Notes under the pieces: model-generated
Database searches by the model: none
What the model was told of the DNA's origin: nothing
What the model saw: only the letters and a program-made list of their open reading frames with translations
Shown here: one piece after another, positions 57,284-64,000 of the stretch
Layout: the number at the start of each line of letters is the position of its first letter
Position numbering within the stretch: position 1 is the first letter of the stretch
NCBI RefSeq assembly: GCF_001435295.1
Contig: NZ_CM003594.1
Coordinates: 3,306,574 to 3,370,573 of the forward strand
Source: Psychrobacter sp. P11F6
GTDB lineage: Bacteria; Pseudomonadota; Gammaproteobacteria; Pseudomonadales; Moraxellaceae
DNA: 64,000 nt
Direction: 5' to 3'
Program-made: the position numbers and the translations under genes

Positions 57284-57397
57284 GCTGACGATGACCTACT
57301 CTCACATGGACGAATCCACACTACCATTGGCGCAATGATGTTTCACTTCTGAGTTCGGGAAGGGATCAGGTGGTGCCATCATGCTATTGTCGTCAGC
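57284..57397 (-). rRNA. rrf: 5S ribosomal RNA, operon 1
   Basis: About 114 nt with closing-stem ends GCTGACGA / TCGTCAGC and the conserved 5S interior (GTTCGGGAAGGGATCAGGTGG on the complement of the RNA). It is the last gene of the operon. Confidence 0.95.
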
Positions 57398-57574
57398 AAA
57401 GGGGGTTAGATATGAGTCTGTTATTTTTATTGTTTGACTATAAGTGTTTAGTTTATGGTCGATCAACTTGTAACCTAACTGAATCAAGGTTAAAGGTGAT
57501 ATCGAAATATTCTTTCTTTTATTCTATAAGCTTTCGCTTATACAAGATAGATTAATTAGAGCTTTCATACAAAC

Positions 57575-60450
<2,876 letters not shown>

Positions 60451-60465
<15 letters not shown>

Positions 60466-60809
60466 GTCTAACTTATAAATAAGTGTTGACTTCAAAGTGT
60501 CATAAGATCTAATTATGATAACGATATCACCTATGTTTATACGCTTGATTCAGTTCTCTTTACTTTTTTAATCACTCACCCCTGGGATAACAACTGATGT
60601 CGTTAAGAGGTGAGTGATTAAGGTTAAGAGGTGCGCGTGAACACGCTCCTCCTAACCCAGACTCATATCTATGTTTTTAAATAGTCTCTATGCTCTCGTC
60701 GAGTCACAGATTTCCGTATAAAACAGAAAGAAGTAATCGTGTCTTTATTCAAAGATAAATCACTTGTTTCTATTTATACTATTAGCACTTAAAGCTTATT
60801 CGTCTATAG
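60451..60809 (-). other. 23S-tRNA-Ala spacer with a long-arm hairpin
   Basis: The 359-nt spacer contains a perfect 12-bp inverted repeat, TAATCACTCACC (60569-60580) and its complement (60609-60620), with a 28-nt loop. No further tRNA is seen. Confidence 0.6.
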
Positions 60810-60885
60810 TGGTGGAGCCAAACGGAGTCGAACCGTTGACCTCCTGCGTGCAAGGCAGGCGCTCTACCAACTGAGCTATGGCCCC
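60810..60885 (-). tRNA. tRNA-Ala (TGC)
   Basis: The 76-nt cloverleaf begins GGGGCCATAGCTCAGTTGG, has anticodon TGC in CCTTGCACG, and an encoded CCA end. Confidence 0.98.
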
Positions 60886-60894
60886 ATTATAAAA

Positions 60895-60971
60895 TGGTGG
60901 GTCTAAGTGGACTTGAACCACTGACCCCCGCGTTATCAACACGGTGCTCTAACCAGCTGAGCTACAGACCC
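60895..60971 (-). tRNA. tRNA-Ile (GAT)
   Basis: The 77-nt cloverleaf begins GGGTCTGTAGCTCAGCTGG, has anticodon GAT in GTTGATAAC, and an encoded CCA end. It lies 9 nt upstream of tRNA-Ala in the transcript. Confidence 0.98.
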
Positions 60972-60997
60972 AATTACGCTTGTTAAAACGTAAGCTT

Positions 60998-62803
<1,806 letters not shown>

Positions 62804-63371
62804 ATGCTTTTAAATAGTGCTCAATCACTGTCGTCCAGTAACTGATATATAGGGTAATTCTCTTGCTGTTTAGTCTCAAACCCTTTCAGGTCAAGCTATC
62901 TAGCGAGCCGACTATCTTATCATAATGATTTGATTTGTCAAGCTTTTTTATGTTTTGTCTTAGCTTGGTAATCTAAGTAATAAGTTGGTTAACTTACTGC
63001 TTAGCTTCCTTTGCTGTGGGGCGTATTATATAGAGTTTAAGGTGGGTGTCAACAGCTTTATCAGAGGTTTTTAGGTTTATTTGACAAGACTTTTAATAAT
63101 GCATAGTTTTCAATGGGTTAGGGGGAAATAGGGATTCGATGTATTTGGGTTTAAACGCTGGAAATACCTGTAGATCTTATATTGAGTTGGCATTAGATGG
63201 GTTAATTACTTATTTGAAGCTAACTGTTCATTTAATTATTCTAAAATAAGGCTTATTTAATCAGCTGATAGGGTAATGATCGTTAAAAAACAGGTTCAAA
63301 TCAATCCTAGTCTCTAAATTATTTATTAAGAAACTTGAAATCCAGCCTATTTTCTCAAACTACACGCAAAG

Positions 63372-63405
63372 AAAACCCCCTTCTGCATAAGCAGAAGGGG
63401 GTTTT
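63372..63405 (-). terminator. rRNA operon 2 terminator
   Basis: Identical to the 57235-57268 terminator, offset by 6137 bp. Confidence 0.92.
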
Positions 63406-63420
63406 ACTTTAGAATAGAGA

Positions 63421-63534
63421 GCTGACGATGACCTACTCTCACATGGACGAATCCACACTACCATTGGCGCAATGATGTTTCACTTCTGAGTTCGGGAAGG
63501 GATCAGGTGGTGCCATCATGCTATTGTCGTCAGC
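63421..63534 (-). rRNA. rrf: 5S ribosomal RNA, operon 2
   Basis: Identical by eye to the first 5S copy. It belongs to a second minus-strand rRNA operon that continues out of the window. Confidence 0.95.
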
Positions 63535-63727
63535 AAAGGGGGTTAGATATGAGTCTGTTATTTTTATTGTTTGACTATAAGTGTTTAGTTTATGGTCGAT
63601 CAACTTGTAACCTAACTGAATCAAGGTTAAAGGTGATATCGAAATATTCTTTCTTTTATTCTATAAGCTTTCGCTTATACAAGATAGATTAATTAGAGCT
63701 TTCATACAAACCACTTGGGTGTTGTAT

Positions 63728-64000
<273 letters not shown>

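Noticed and set aside
57302-57555. Small frames across the 5S gene and the 5S-23S spacer, repeated at 63439-63692
   Set aside because: They recur only because the rRNA operon is duplicated; they are not protein genes.

Overview
The window looks like chromosomal DNA of a gammaproteobacterium of the Moraxellaceae, most likely Psychrobacter. The grounds are the gene content and protein sequences (GlmS, ParE, RecG, ArgA, TruC, a MesX/MesD methionine synthase pair of the Acinetobacter/Psychrobacter kind) and the rRNA operon layout 16S-tRNA-Ile-tRNA-Ala-23S-5S. No sequence search was run, so the genus is an inference.

Region 1 (1-26830): the 3' part of glmS is followed, 25 nt after its stop codon, by a complete canonical Tn7-type transposon (1564-26825). 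It is bounded by TGT...ACA ends with 20-bp TnsB-type repeats and by a 5-bp target duplication ATCAA. The tnsABCDE operon lies next to glmS. The cargo is a defence island: an AbiV-like HEPN protein, a BcgI-like two-gene type IIB restriction-modification system, a decayed type III Res remnant, a SIR2-HerA pair, an Xre-type regulator divergent from an unrecognised zinc-ribbon protein, a four-gene SMC/kite/kleisin/Toprim operon that looks like a divergent Wadjet (order C-B-A-D), and a protein of five 22-residue repeats beside the far transposon end. The likely native glmS terminator lies beyond the far end.

Region 2 (26831-57180): ordinary chromosomal genes. They include truC, an EamA transporter, a LysE-family pseudogene, a TauE/SafE permease, a mesX-mesD-flavin reductase cluster with a MetR-type box upstream, a YceI protein, an RND pump with its adaptor, a 42-residue lysine-rich mini-protein, recG, a patatin-like lipoprotein, argA, an FKBP lipoprotein, a CmpX-like channel, a degenerate SDR, a PlsC-like acyltransferase, parE, yqiA and a DUF1289 protein. 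A PD-(D/E)xK-motif protein next to the rRNA operon may be another defence gene.

Region 3 (57180-64000): a complete rRNA operon on the minus strand, with tandem promoters, processing stems, two tRNAs and a terminator. A second operon begins directly upstream of it (5S and the 3' part of 23S), identical over the shared stretch as far as read by eye.

The most interesting material is the SMC-type operon, the Xre/zinc-ribbon pair with its operator, and the hairpin-promoter arrangement in front of tnsA, which would separate tns expression from glmS read-through.
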